A DNA stretch of 9,484 nucleotides from Candidatus Segatella albertsiae (lineage in GTDB: Bacteria > Bacteroidota > Bacteroidia > Bacteroidales > Bacteroidaceae): NCBI GenBank assembly GCA_002451555.1, contig DKCU01000040.1, positions 1-9,484 on the forward strand. Reading direction: 5' to 3'. The notes under the pieces are model-generated. The model saw only the letters and a list, made by a program, of their open reading frames with translations, did not search any database and had not been told where the DNA came from. The position numbers were made by a program, and so were the translations under genes. Of this stretch, positions 1 to 5,952 are shown in pieces (positions within the stretch are counted from its first letter, which is position 1; each line of letters opens with the position of its first letter).

Positions 1-59
1 GCCCGTCCTCTTTTGCTGTTAATAGGACTTATGACACACCCTCTCAAGTATTAAAAACC
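1..59. other. Gene-free left edge downstream of the hybrid sensor gene
   Basis: These bases follow the TAG stop of the hybrid sensor gene on the minus strand. No start or coding frame can be supported in so short a stretch. A weak inverted repeat, GTCCT at 5-9 and AGGAC at 24-28, is too short and too open to call a terminator. On the minus strand the motif GAGGGTGTGTCATAAG (roughly 29-44) resembles, from memory only, the terminal sequence of some Bacteroidetes insertion sequences. No second end or transposase can be seen here. Confidence 0.4.
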
Positions 60-3000
60 CTACATATACTTCTTTTTATATAGTGAAGGATTCATTCCGT
101 ATTCCTCTTGGAAATACTTGGAGAAGTAGCGAGGGTTATTGAAGCCCACCTTGTAAGCTACCTCGCTGACCGTAAGTTCACCCTCTCGCAACAATTCTTC
201 GGCGCGATGGATTCTCTTGGCACGCAAGTACTCGGATGGAGTCGTACCAGTCAACGAGACCATGCGCTTATAGAGTTGCACACGAGAGATGCAGAGATAA
301 GCACTCATCGACTCCACGGTCGTGTCAGGGTCGCCCATATTGTCACGAATGTAGATGTCTATCGTGTTCAGAAGTTTCTTGTCTGCCTCCGTCATCTTAT
401 ATTCCGTTCCTATCTTTGTTTTTTCACCCTGTGCTGTATTCGAGCCAGAAGGATCCATTGCTGAATTTCCGTCGGTTGACAAAGATGAACCTCCTTCGGA
501 TGAAAGTTGAGAGTTTCCATTGGATGACGCTACTCCGGACGAAAGTTGAGAGTTTCCAACTGACGACAAAGTAGAATCTACCACTTTCTTACGCTGTGCC
601 CACTTCATCAAATTACGAATGCGAAGGTTGAGCATATCAATGTCGAAAGGCTTGGTAATGTATTCGTCTGCGCCGTTTTCCAATCCTTCTTTCTGATGTT
701 CAGAGGCAAGACGAGCAGTCAGCATCACAAACGGAATGTCGGCTGTAGCATTATTGCCTTTCACCAATCTGCATAGCGCATTGCCGTCCATGACTGGCAT
801 CATCACGTCGCTCAAGATAACATCTGGCAAAGGCTGGCTCTGCAAGATGTCCCAAGCCTCCTTGCCATTGACAGCTTGCGTCACCTCGTAGCTTTCAGAC
901 AAGATTTCGTTCATGAACTCACGGAAGTCATCACTGTCATCGACTAAGAGCACCTTCGGTTTCTGAGCGGACGAAGCAGATACCTGTGCTGATGAAGCAG
1001 GAGCCTGAACTGACGAAGCGGATACCTGTGCCGAAGGATGCGCCGATGCGTCACCAGGCTGTACAGAAGCCACTGCCTCCGATTCTTCGGTTGCAGAAAC
1101 AACATCATGCAAAACTGAAGAATGATTGCTTGATGAACCAAAGTCCAATATTGGTTTCTTCTCTTGCCCCAATGCCTCAGATTGCGTCTCTCCCAGAAGA
1201 AGTGGAATGTCAACTGCGAAGACCGTTCCACCACCAGGGTTGTCGGAAACCGTCACCATACCACCATGCAAGTCGGCGAAGGCCTTCACCAAGTTAAGAC
1301 CGATGCCACTGCCACCGAATGGTTGCATCTCAGTGCCGTTGACTTGGAAGAAGCGATCGAAGATATGCTGTTTGTCCTCGTCGCTGATGCCCTTGCCTGT
1401 GTCTGCGACCTTCAGACGAAGCACGTCTTTCGAGATGCCCTTGATTTTGACATTTCTCAATACGTCCAAGCTCACGGTCACAGTTCCATCGTCAGGCGTA
1501 AACTTATAGGCGTTGCTCAACAAGTTGTTGATGATCTTGCCCACCTTATCGACATCGAATTTCATGAGGAGTTCCTTGGCTGACGAAATGAACACCAACT
1601 TGATCTTGGCATTGCCCAACAACTGGAACGAGCGACAGATGTTCTCAACATAAGAGACCACCTCCACCTGGGTGAGGGTCAGCTTGCCGCTGTTCTGCTC
1701 TATCTTTCTGAAATCAAGGATTTGATTGACTAGGTTCAACAGACGCTCCGCATTGCGATGAATCAATTCCAACTTGCGTTTCTTTCCGTCGTTGTCTTCA
1801 TTCTTGATCATGTTGGCAAGCGGAGATATAATCAAGGTGAGCGGCGTGCGAAGCTCATGACTCACATTGGTGAAGAAGTTCAATTTCAGTTCGTTGAGCT
1901 CCCTGTCCTTTCGGATGTTCTCCTCCATCTTCTCACGTTCGAACAACATCTTTTGGCGATCCAATGCACGCTTGCGATAGAGATAGACAGCCCCGCAAGC
2001 CAACAGCATATATACCATAAGAGCCCAGACGGAAAGATAGAAAGGCGGATGCACATTGATATGCAACTCACTGATTTCATCGCAGACCGTACCATCACCA
2101 TTCACCACTTTCACTTGCAAGGTATAAGAGCCCGAGGAGAGATTGGTAAAGGTCACCTCAGGACGACCGGAGGCAGTCATCAACCACTTGTCGGTGACAC
2201 CAGACATGCGATAGAGGAAACGATTGCGAGATGGCACCGTGACATCGCCCGAAGACAACTGGATGGTGAAGGCATTGTCCTTGTAACTCAAATTCAGTTC
2301 ACGGCTCTCATCCAACGACTTCTCCAGCACAACTCTCCCCTCGTACTCCTCGCCAGCCTTCAAAGGATGGTCGAAAAGCACCAGTCCGCTGAACATCGCC
2401 TTCACATGATGGTGAGGCAAACGGTCTGTCTGTGTATGGATGATGTTGATGCCATCCTGTCCACCGAGCACCAAGTCGCCATTGCGCGACAAGAAAGCCG
2501 AGCGATAGTTAAACTGCCTGTCTTGCAAGCCATCCATGGAATTATAGCTGGTCATGTTCAGTTCCCACTTCCCTTTGTTGTCCTTGGAAACCTTCACGTG
2601 TGTCACGATAAATTCGGAAATGAGCCAGATGGTCTTGGCTTGGTCCTCAACGACAGAACATCCCACGGCTCCCTGGGTACCATTCAGTTCGTTGACCGAC
2701 TCCATCTGTCCCGACTTCGGGTCGTACATGGTGATGCCCGCAGGCGTAGCCATCCAGACGATGCCACGACTGTCCATGATGGCATCATTGATGGCAGGAC
2801 TAGGGAACGCCCTTCCGCCACGTGCCGCATTGTAATTGGTCAACTTGTAGGTATCCACATTGATGGTCGAGAAGTTCTGCGAATGACCTATCAAGATGTC
2901 TCCATTCGACATATTCATCAGCGAACCGATATAGTTGGTCGGTATCTTCGAGTTGTTCAGGTCGATGGTCTTGAACGTCTCCTTCTGGGTGTCCATGAAT

Positions 3001-4421
3001 TGCAAGCCACCGCCGAGCGTACCGATGACGAGACGGTGATGCTTGTCCTCGCACAAAGCCCAGACGCTCTGATGAGCCAGTCCATGAGGCGACTGGTAAT
3101 AAGTTTTCCACTGCCCGTTGCGATACCTGGCCAGTCCACCATTGAAGGTACCGAAGTACATCGTTCCGTCCTGCATCGTCACGCTACTCACTACGATGTC
3201 CGACTTCAAGCCCGTCTGCGCCATCCCATAATGAGTTTGTTCGCCAGTATAAGGATTATAGCAAACAATGCCAGCGTCGTTAGTACCACACCAGTAATTA
3301 CCCAACTTATCCTGGGTAATCGTACAGATATCACCCAAGTCGATGGTCGAGAATCTCTTAGAAGAAGGCGAATAATAGGCGATACCATTCTTGTAAGAAC
3401 CAACCCAGACAGCACCGCTTCTATCTATATAGACACGCTGAAGAGAATTGTCCATCAAGCTGTTCGCCTGTCCTCTCTTCACATACTGCTTACAAGTTTT
3501 CTTTTTGTAGTCCAGGACGAAGAGTCCCTCATGGTCTGTGGCGAGCCACAACTTGCCATCCTTTCCCTTGGCGATGTCTCGAATCAAGATTTTATTGGAT
3601 GTCGGCATATTGATGCCCAGCGACTTCACAAACTCATCCATGCCCACATACCATTTCTTTCGCAAAGGACTATAGACATACACATAACTATTGGAAAGAA
3701 CCCAATAATTGTTGCAATGGTCGATGTAAGTATAGGCTCCCTCATCCGTCAGATGATAGGTATTCGTGAGATAACGATTGGTCCAAAGCACCTTGCCCTT
3801 GAGGCCATCAATACGACACAACGTACCATTGCGGAAAGACAGCACGGCTGAGCCCTTTTGCTCCGTGATGGCATTGACCTCCTTTTGGTCGGGCAGTCCC
3901 ATCTGCTTGAAGCTGAAAAAACGGTGCTTGAAAGTCTTCGTGTTCAAGAAATAACAACCCTTGCCGTACATGACAAACCACATGTTCTTATTGGAATCAA
4001 TGAACACCTTGTGAGGGACACCATCGATTCCAATAGTCTTCAACCATTTCTCTGGATTTCTATCAAACTTCTCGTTTGTATATTGATAGATGCAATAGCC
4101 CATGCCCGTATGAATCCACAGGTTGCCGATGGCATCTTGCATGATTTCGTCGATGGAATTGTTGGGAAGCGAACTTGTATCTAAGTTTTTGTAGAAAAAG
4201 TTCATGAAGCGGAAGCCATCGTATCGATCCAATCCCGACTGAGTGCCCAGCCAGATATAGCCCCTGTTGTCTTGCAGGATGGCATTGACCTGGCCGTTGC
4301 TCAATCCGTCACGATTGGTCAGATGGTTGAACTCCAGTTCCAAGTGGAGCTCGGCATGGGAGTATGCCACTCCCATGACCATCATCAGCATCCAAAAGTA
4401 GTATCGTTTTAAACAGTTCAT
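60..4421 (-). CDS. Hybrid two-component system (HTCS): periplasmic propeller sensor, histidine kinase, receiver and AraC-type DNA-binding domain in one protein
   Basis: This is a one-protein signalling system of the Bacteroidetes type. A periplasmic ligand, usually a glycan fragment in this family, controls autophosphorylation, phosphotransfer and transcription. Residues 1-23 form a signal peptide. About 30-665 carry repeated propeller blades with motifs such as WLGT (57-60), WLAT (292-295) and WMAT. About 680-792 look like the Y_Y_Y domain, and 794-816 form the membrane helix. The HisKA domain has H855 in SHELRTP. The ATPase has an N-box ending at N970, DTGKG at 1007-1011 and GGSGIG at 1036-1041. 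The receiver has D1161/D1162, D1205, T1235 and K1257. The AraC-type helix-turn-helix covers about 1345-1453. All catalytic residues are present, and the 1453 residues suggest a full-length protein. Two Ser/Ala/Gly/Gln-rich linkers flank the receiver and contain tandem repeats. The ATG was chosen because it begins the signal peptide. No clear Shine-Dalgarno or TAnnTTTG promoter is seen. Its target genes are not visible. Confidence 0.96.
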   Translation of the reverse strand: MNCLKRYYFWMLMMVMGVAYSHAELHLELEFNHLTNRDGLSNGQVNAILQDNRGYIWLGTQSGLDRYDGFRFMNFFYKNLDTSSLPNNSIDEIMQDAIGNLWIHTGMGYCIYQYTNEKFDRNPEKWLKTIGIDGVPHKVFIDSNKNMWFVMYGKGCYFLNTKTFKHRFFSFKQMGLPDQKEVNAITEQKGSAVLSFRNGTLCRIDGLKGKVLWTNRYLTNTYHLTDEGAYTYIDHCNNYWVLSNSYVYVYSPLRKKWYVGMDEFVKSLGINMPTSNKILIRDIAKGKDGKLWLATDHEGLFVLDYKKKTCKQYVKRGQANSLMDNSLQRVYIDRSGAVWVGSYKNGIAYYSPSSKRFSTIDLGDICTITQDKLGNYWCGTNDAGIVCYNPYTGEQTHYGMAQTGLKSDIVVSSVTMQDGTMYFGTFNGGLARYRNGQWKTYYQSPHGLAHQSVWALCEDKHHRLVIGTLGGGLQFMDTQKETFKTIDLNNSKIPTNYIGSLMNMSNGDILIGHSQNFSTINVDTYKLTNYNAARGGRAFPSPAINDAIMDSRGIVWMATPAGITMYDPKSGQMESVNELNGTQGAVGCSVVEDQAKTIWLISEFIVTHVKVSKDNKGKWELNMTSYNSMDGLQDRQFNYRSAFLSRNGDLVLGGQDGINIIHTQTDRLPHHHVKAMFSGLVLFDHPLKAGEEYEGRVVLEKSLDESRELNLSYKDNAFTIQLSSGDVTVPSRNRFLYRMSGVTDKWLMTASGRPEVTFTNLSSGSYTLQVKVVNGDGTVCDEISELHINVHPPFYLSVWALMVYMLLACGAVYLYRKRALDRQKMLFEREKMEENIRKDRELNELKLNFFTNVSHELRTPLTLIISPLANMIKNEDNDGKKRKLELIHRNAERLLNLVNQILDFRKIEQNSGKLTLTQVEVVSYVENICRSFQLLGNAKIKLVFISSAKELLMKFDVDKVGKIINNLLSNAYKFTPDDGTVTVSLDVLRNVKIKGISKDVLRLKVADTGKGISDEDKQHIFDRFFQVNGTEMQPFGGSGIGLNLVKAFADLHGGMVTVSDNPGGGTVFAVDIPLLLGETQSEALGQEKKPILDFGSSSNHSSVLHDVVSATEESEAVASVQPGDASAHPSAQVSASSVQAPASSAQVSASSAQKPKVLLVDDSDDFREFMNEILSESYEVTQAVNGKEAWDILQSQPLPDVILSDVMMPVMDGNALCRLVKGNNATADIPFVMLTARLASEHQKEGLENGADEYITKPFDIDMLNLRIRNLMKWAQRKKVVDSTLSSVGNSQLSSGVASSNGNSQLSSEGGSSLSTDGNSAMDPSGSNTAQGEKTKIGTEYKMTEADKKLLNTIDIYIRDNMGDPDTTVESMSAYLCISRVQLYKRMVSLTGTTPSEYLRAKRIHRAEELLREGELTVSEVAYKVGFNNPRYFSKYFQEEYGMNPSLYKKKYM
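495..558 (-). repeat. In-frame 39-bp direct repeat in the receiver to AraC linker
   Basis: An exact 18-bp sequence, GAAAGTTGAGAGTTTCCA on the plus strand, occurs at 502-519 and 541-558. The match extends leftwards with two differences to 495 and 534. The pitch is 39 bp, or 13 codons, so the reading frame is kept. It encodes two GNSQLSS motifs (residues 1289-1295 and 1302-1308) in a Ser/Gly/Asn-rich linker of about 50 residues between the receiver and the AraC-type domain. This looks like a recent intragenic duplication in a flexible segment. Confidence 0.8.
970..1034 (-). repeat. In-frame 21-bp tandem repeat in the kinase to receiver linker
   Basis: Three tandem 21-bp units start at 970, 991 and 1012, with a partial fourth. 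The first and third are nearly identical (21 of 23 bases), and the middle one is more diverged. They encode the heptapeptides SAQVSAS (1130-1136), SVQAPAS (1137-1143) and SAQVSAS (1144-1150), followed by SAQ. They lie in an Ala/Ser/Gln-rich linker, about residues 1078-1155, joining the ATPase domain to the receiver. Units are multiples of three bases, so copy-number change would alter linker length without a frameshift. Confidence 0.82.
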
Positions 4422-4458
4422 CTTTATATAATTAGGTTTTATTTGTTTCTTAAGTCTT

Positions 4459-4489
4459 ATGTAGAGAGCCTATTTACCAATGTAGAGAG
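4459..4489 (-). promoter_or_regulatory. 21-bp-pitch direct repeat upstream of the hybrid sensor gene
   Basis: The decamer ATGTAGAGAG occurs exactly at 4459-4468 and 4480-4489, a 21-bp pitch equal to two helical turns. AGAGAG recurs once more at 4529-4534. The pair lies 38-68 bases upstream of the sensor start codon. AraC-family domains commonly bind direct half-sites about two turns apart, so these could be sites for the sensor's own C-terminal domain. That function is inference; only the repeat is seen. Confidence 0.45.
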
Positions 4490-4497
4490 AGTCTATT

Positions 4498-4512
4498 CTT
4501 ATTACTAATAAG
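4498..4512. promoter_or_regulatory. 15-bp palindrome in the lacI to sensor-gene spacer
   Basis: CTTATTA and TAATAAG are perfect 7-bp arms around one central base, and outer ATTC/GAAT blocks partly extend the symmetry. A one-base spacer prevents a stable RNA hairpin, so a dimeric DNA-binding protein site is more likely than a terminator. It lies 77-91 bp upstream of the sensor start. The arms are AT-only apart from the end bases, so chance is possible. Confidence 0.3.
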
Positions 4513-4530
4513 CAGAATCATCCATATCAG

Positions 4531-4542
4531 AGAGTTTACTCT
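4531..4542. repeat. Short inverted repeat just downstream of the lacI stop
   Basis: The plus strand reads AGAGT, TT, ACTCT, a 5-bp-arm inverted repeat that begins 13 bp from the minus-strand lacI stop end at 4555. It is too short and lacks a T-tract, so it is not a convincing terminator. Transcription from lacI into the sensor gene therefore cannot be excluded, because no better terminator lies in the 133-bp spacer. Confidence 0.25.
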
Positions 4543-4554
4543 TTATCATTTACT

Positions 4555-5574
4555 TCATCCTTGTTGTTTCTCAGAGCTTTCGCGTATTTTGAGTATCATC
4601 GGAACCACCACCTTATATATCTTCTCGTCCCCATTGATGCTTCTCATCAGGAGTTCGCACGCCTTGGTACCCTGTTCGTGCGCCTTGTCCATGATGGCGG
4701 TCAATCGAGGTGTGACGAATGCAGCGGTATCACCATCCGTGAAACCGATGATGGCGACATCCTGCGGGATGCGCAGTCCCTTGGCCTTGATGGCATCGAA
4801 GGCTGCATAGGTGATGATGTCGTTGAATGCCAAGATGGCATCTGGCCGATTCTCGCTTTCCAAGAGTTTGAGCGTAGCGTTTCGAGCCACGTCGAAGTCT
4901 ATCTTGTCACACACCACAAGGTTTCGGTCGATAGGGATATGGTTGTCTCTCAGAGCCTCCAGATACCCATGCTTGCGTCGGCGCACCATGTCGAGATGGT
5001 TAGGACCTCCGATAAAGGCGATGCGCTTCGAACCCGTCTCTATCAAGTGCTGGGTGGCGTCCTGTGCAGCTACGTCACCGTTTCCCACCACCTGCGAGAA
5101 CTTATCTTCCAAACAGCAACGGGCGAAGAACACAAGAGGGATTCCCATGGTATGCAACTGCTCGAAATGAGAATAATCGACGGTGTCTTGCGCCAGACAA
5201 GCGATGATGCCCTCCACGTGCATATCCAGGAAGTTGTCCAAGGCTTTCTCCTCACGCTCATGATCCTCATGGCTGTTGGCGCTGATGACGGAGTAGCCGC
5301 ATCTAGAGGCATAGTCCTCGATGCCGTCGAGCACCGCTGCATAATAGTGGGTAACCAAGTTAGGCACTATGACACCTATCACACGAGGGGCCTCCTTTCT
5401 GAGACTCTGTGCGAATGGATTAGGCCGATAATTCAGTTCCTTAGCCAGGTCTTTCACTTTACGTGTCATCTCCTCACCCACCTCATGGCTGTTTCTCAAA
5501 GCCCTGGATACGGTGGCGATGCTGACTCCCAAGCGGTCGGCTAGGTCTTTCAAGGATGTTCTTCGCTGCTTCAT
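4555..5574 (-). CDS. LacI/PurR-family transcriptional repressor
   Basis: This is a 339-residue LacI-family regulator of the usual length. The N-terminal helix-turn-helix covers about 7-27 (LADRLGVSIATVSRAL). The hinge helix is about 51-60, with L58 in the position of the minor-groove-inserting leucine. The periplasmic-binding-protein-like effector domain covers about 64-330, with IGVIVPN at 66-72, a GYLEAL region at 203-208, NDII at 251-254 and IIGFTDGDTAA at 275-285. The effector is probably a small sugar or sugar phosphate, but nothing in the sequence identifies it. An in-frame TAA two codons before the ATG fixes this start. AAAGGAGA lies 13 bases further upstream. The gene has its own promoter, with a palindrome on the -33 element, which points to autorepression. 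The stop is 133 bp from the hybrid sensor gene, and possible co-transcription is an inference. Confidence 0.96.
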   Translation of the reverse strand: MKQRRTSLKDLADRLGVSIATVSRALRNSHEVGEEMTRKVKDLAKELNYRPNPFAQSLRKEAPRVIGVIVPNLVTHYYAAVLDGIEDYASRCGYSVISANSHEDHEREEKALDNFLDMHVEGIIACLAQDTVDYSHFEQLHTMGIPLVFFARCCLEDKFSQVVGNGDVAAQDATQHLIETGSKRIAFIGGPNHLDMVRRRKHGYLEALRDNHIPIDRNLVVCDKIDFDVARNATLKLLESENRPDAILAFNDIITYAAFDAIKAKGLRIPQDVAIIGFTDGDTAAFVTPRLTAIMDKAHEQGTKACELLMRSINGDEKIYKVVVPMILKIRESSEKQQG

Positions 5575-5698
5575 ACGTTAATGTATATCTCCTTTGCGAT
5601 GTTAGTTAGTTAAATTACTCTTACTTCATTCAAATGCTCTTGTGTCCTTAAGGTGTACGAATCAAAATCGCTTAACACCCATTCTCTAGCACACGATG
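5575..5698 (-). other. lacI 5' leader (about 117 nt)
   Basis: If transcription begins about 7 bases after the TAnnTTTG element, near 5692, the leader is about 117 nt. On the minus strand it contains CTAACTAAC (5601-5609), followed 5 bases later by the Shine-Dalgarno-like AAAGGAGA. The palindrome CCTTAAGG is at 5646-5653. No known riboswitch and no leader peptide is recognised. Confidence 0.45.
5588..5595 (-). promoter_or_regulatory. Shine-Dalgarno-like AAAGGAGA of lacI
   Basis: The minus strand reads AAAGGAGA here, with 13 bases to the ATG at 5574, somewhat longer than the usual gap. Strong purine-rich sites are uncommon among the genes of this window, so it stands out. No alternative in-frame ATG lies closer, because a TAA sits two codons before the chosen start. 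Confidence 0.5.
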
Positions 5699-5730
5699 CA
5701 AAGGTACATTTTTTTTTCGTAAGGCGCAAA
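5699..5730 (-). promoter_or_regulatory. lacI promoter with Bacteroidetes -33 TTTG and -7 TACCTTTG
   Basis: On the minus strand, TTTG at 5730-5727 is followed by a 20-bp spacer and TACCTTTG at 5706-5699. This is a full match to the known Bacteroidetes primary-sigma pattern TTTG, 19-21 bp, TAnnTTTG. The spacer contains a run of nine A bases. The expected start of transcription is near 5692. It is the only complete promoter of this type that I find in the window. Confidence 0.8.
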
Positions 5731-5739
5731 CGTTTACGT
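5724..5739. promoter_or_regulatory. LacI/PurR-type operator over the -33 element of lacI
   Basis: The plus strand reads GCGCAAACGTTTACGT. It has a central CG and a perfect AAACGTTT core, and it differs at only two positions from the textbook PurR operator ACGCAAACGTTTGCGT. The -33 TTTG lies inside it, so a bound repressor would block polymerase. Autoregulation by the LacI-type protein is the simplest reading. No second copy of the AAACGTTT core was found in the window. Confidence 0.72.
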
Positions 5740-5782
5740 GTGTTTTTTTCATAATTTAGAAACATTATCACTAAAAATGTAC

Positions 5783-5790
5783 TAATTTTG
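5783..5790 (+). promoter_or_regulatory. Plus-strand -7 element TAATTTTG
   Basis: TAATTTTG matches the Bacteroidetes TAnnTTTG element on the plus strand, divergent from the lacI promoter. The -33 element is weak: the nearest candidate is TTTAG at 5755-5759, with a spacer slightly too long. No plus-strand protein gene follows, but a terminator-like hairpin ends about 80 bases downstream. Confidence 0.4.
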
Positions 5791-5796
5791 CACTCG

Positions 5797-5880
5797 AAAG
5801 TAATGAATAGTTGATAATAAGTTAGTTAGAAACAAGAAAGGCTTAGGTTTGTCGTGAGACAAATCTAAGCCTATTTTTAT
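5797..5880 (+). ncRNA. Candidate small RNA divergent from lacI
   Basis: A transcript starting about 7 bases after TAATTTTG would run about 84 nt. It would end in a 15-bp hairpin (5839-5853 with 5858-5872, loop GTGA) followed by UAUUUUUAU, the form of an intrinsic terminator. On the plus strand every stem position pairs, with one G-U. On the minus strand the same position is an A-C mismatch, which favours plus-strand use. No protein gene explains a plus-strand terminator here. The segment GTTAGTTAGA at 5821-5830 is complementary to the lacI leader. The RNA belongs to no family I recognise, and the hairpin could instead only terminate the upstream response-regulator gene. Confidence 0.35.
5839..5880. 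terminator. Terminator hairpin between the response regulator gene and lacI
   Basis: The stem is 5839-5853 paired with 5858-5872 around the loop GTGA. In the minus direction it comes about 80 bases after the response-regulator stop and is followed by a T-rich CTTTCTTGTTTC, so it probably ends that transcript. In the plus direction it is followed by TATTTTTAT. The plus orientation has the better tail and no mismatch, so it may act both ways. Confidence 0.65.
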
Positions 5881-5912
5881 CTGTAAGACTCTACTTGTTT
5901 TCCGATTCTTTG

Positions 5913-5952
5913 ACCTTTTTACCTTTTTACCTTTTTACCTTTTTACCTTTAT
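5913..5952. repeat. Octamer tandem repeat (ACCTTTTT)x4 plus a diverged fifth unit
   Basis: ACCTTTTT is repeated exactly at 5913, 5921, 5929 and 5937, followed by the variant ACCTTTAT at 5945. The last unit overlaps the stop codon of the response-regulator gene (5949-5951). On the minus strand it reads AAAAAGGT. The 8-bp unit is not a multiple of three, and it is a candidate slippage tract. A function in mRNA stability or termination is possible but not shown. Confidence 0.85.

Noticed and set aside
1758..3851. A 697-codon open frame on the plus strand, opposite the hybrid sensor gene
   Set aside because: It lies wholly antisense to a gene with unmistakable conserved domains. Its translation is rich in His, Ile, Val and Arg, with no recognisable domain, and it has no promoter or ribosome-binding site of note. 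It is a codon-bias shadow.
60..4421. Separate kinase and AraC-type genes joined by a sequencing error
   Set aside because: The frame is open throughout. Signal peptide, propellers, kinase, receiver and AraC-type domain in this order are the known architecture of Bacteroidetes hybrid two-component systems.
4561..5544. A 327-codon open frame on the plus strand, opposite lacI
   Set aside because: The minus strand encodes a complete LacI-family protein. The plus frame shows no family pattern and mirrors the codon structure of lacI.
5575..5698. A riboswitch in the lacI leader
   Set aside because: I find no extended pairing or conserved core of a known class; only short repeats and a CCTTAAGG palindrome are visible.
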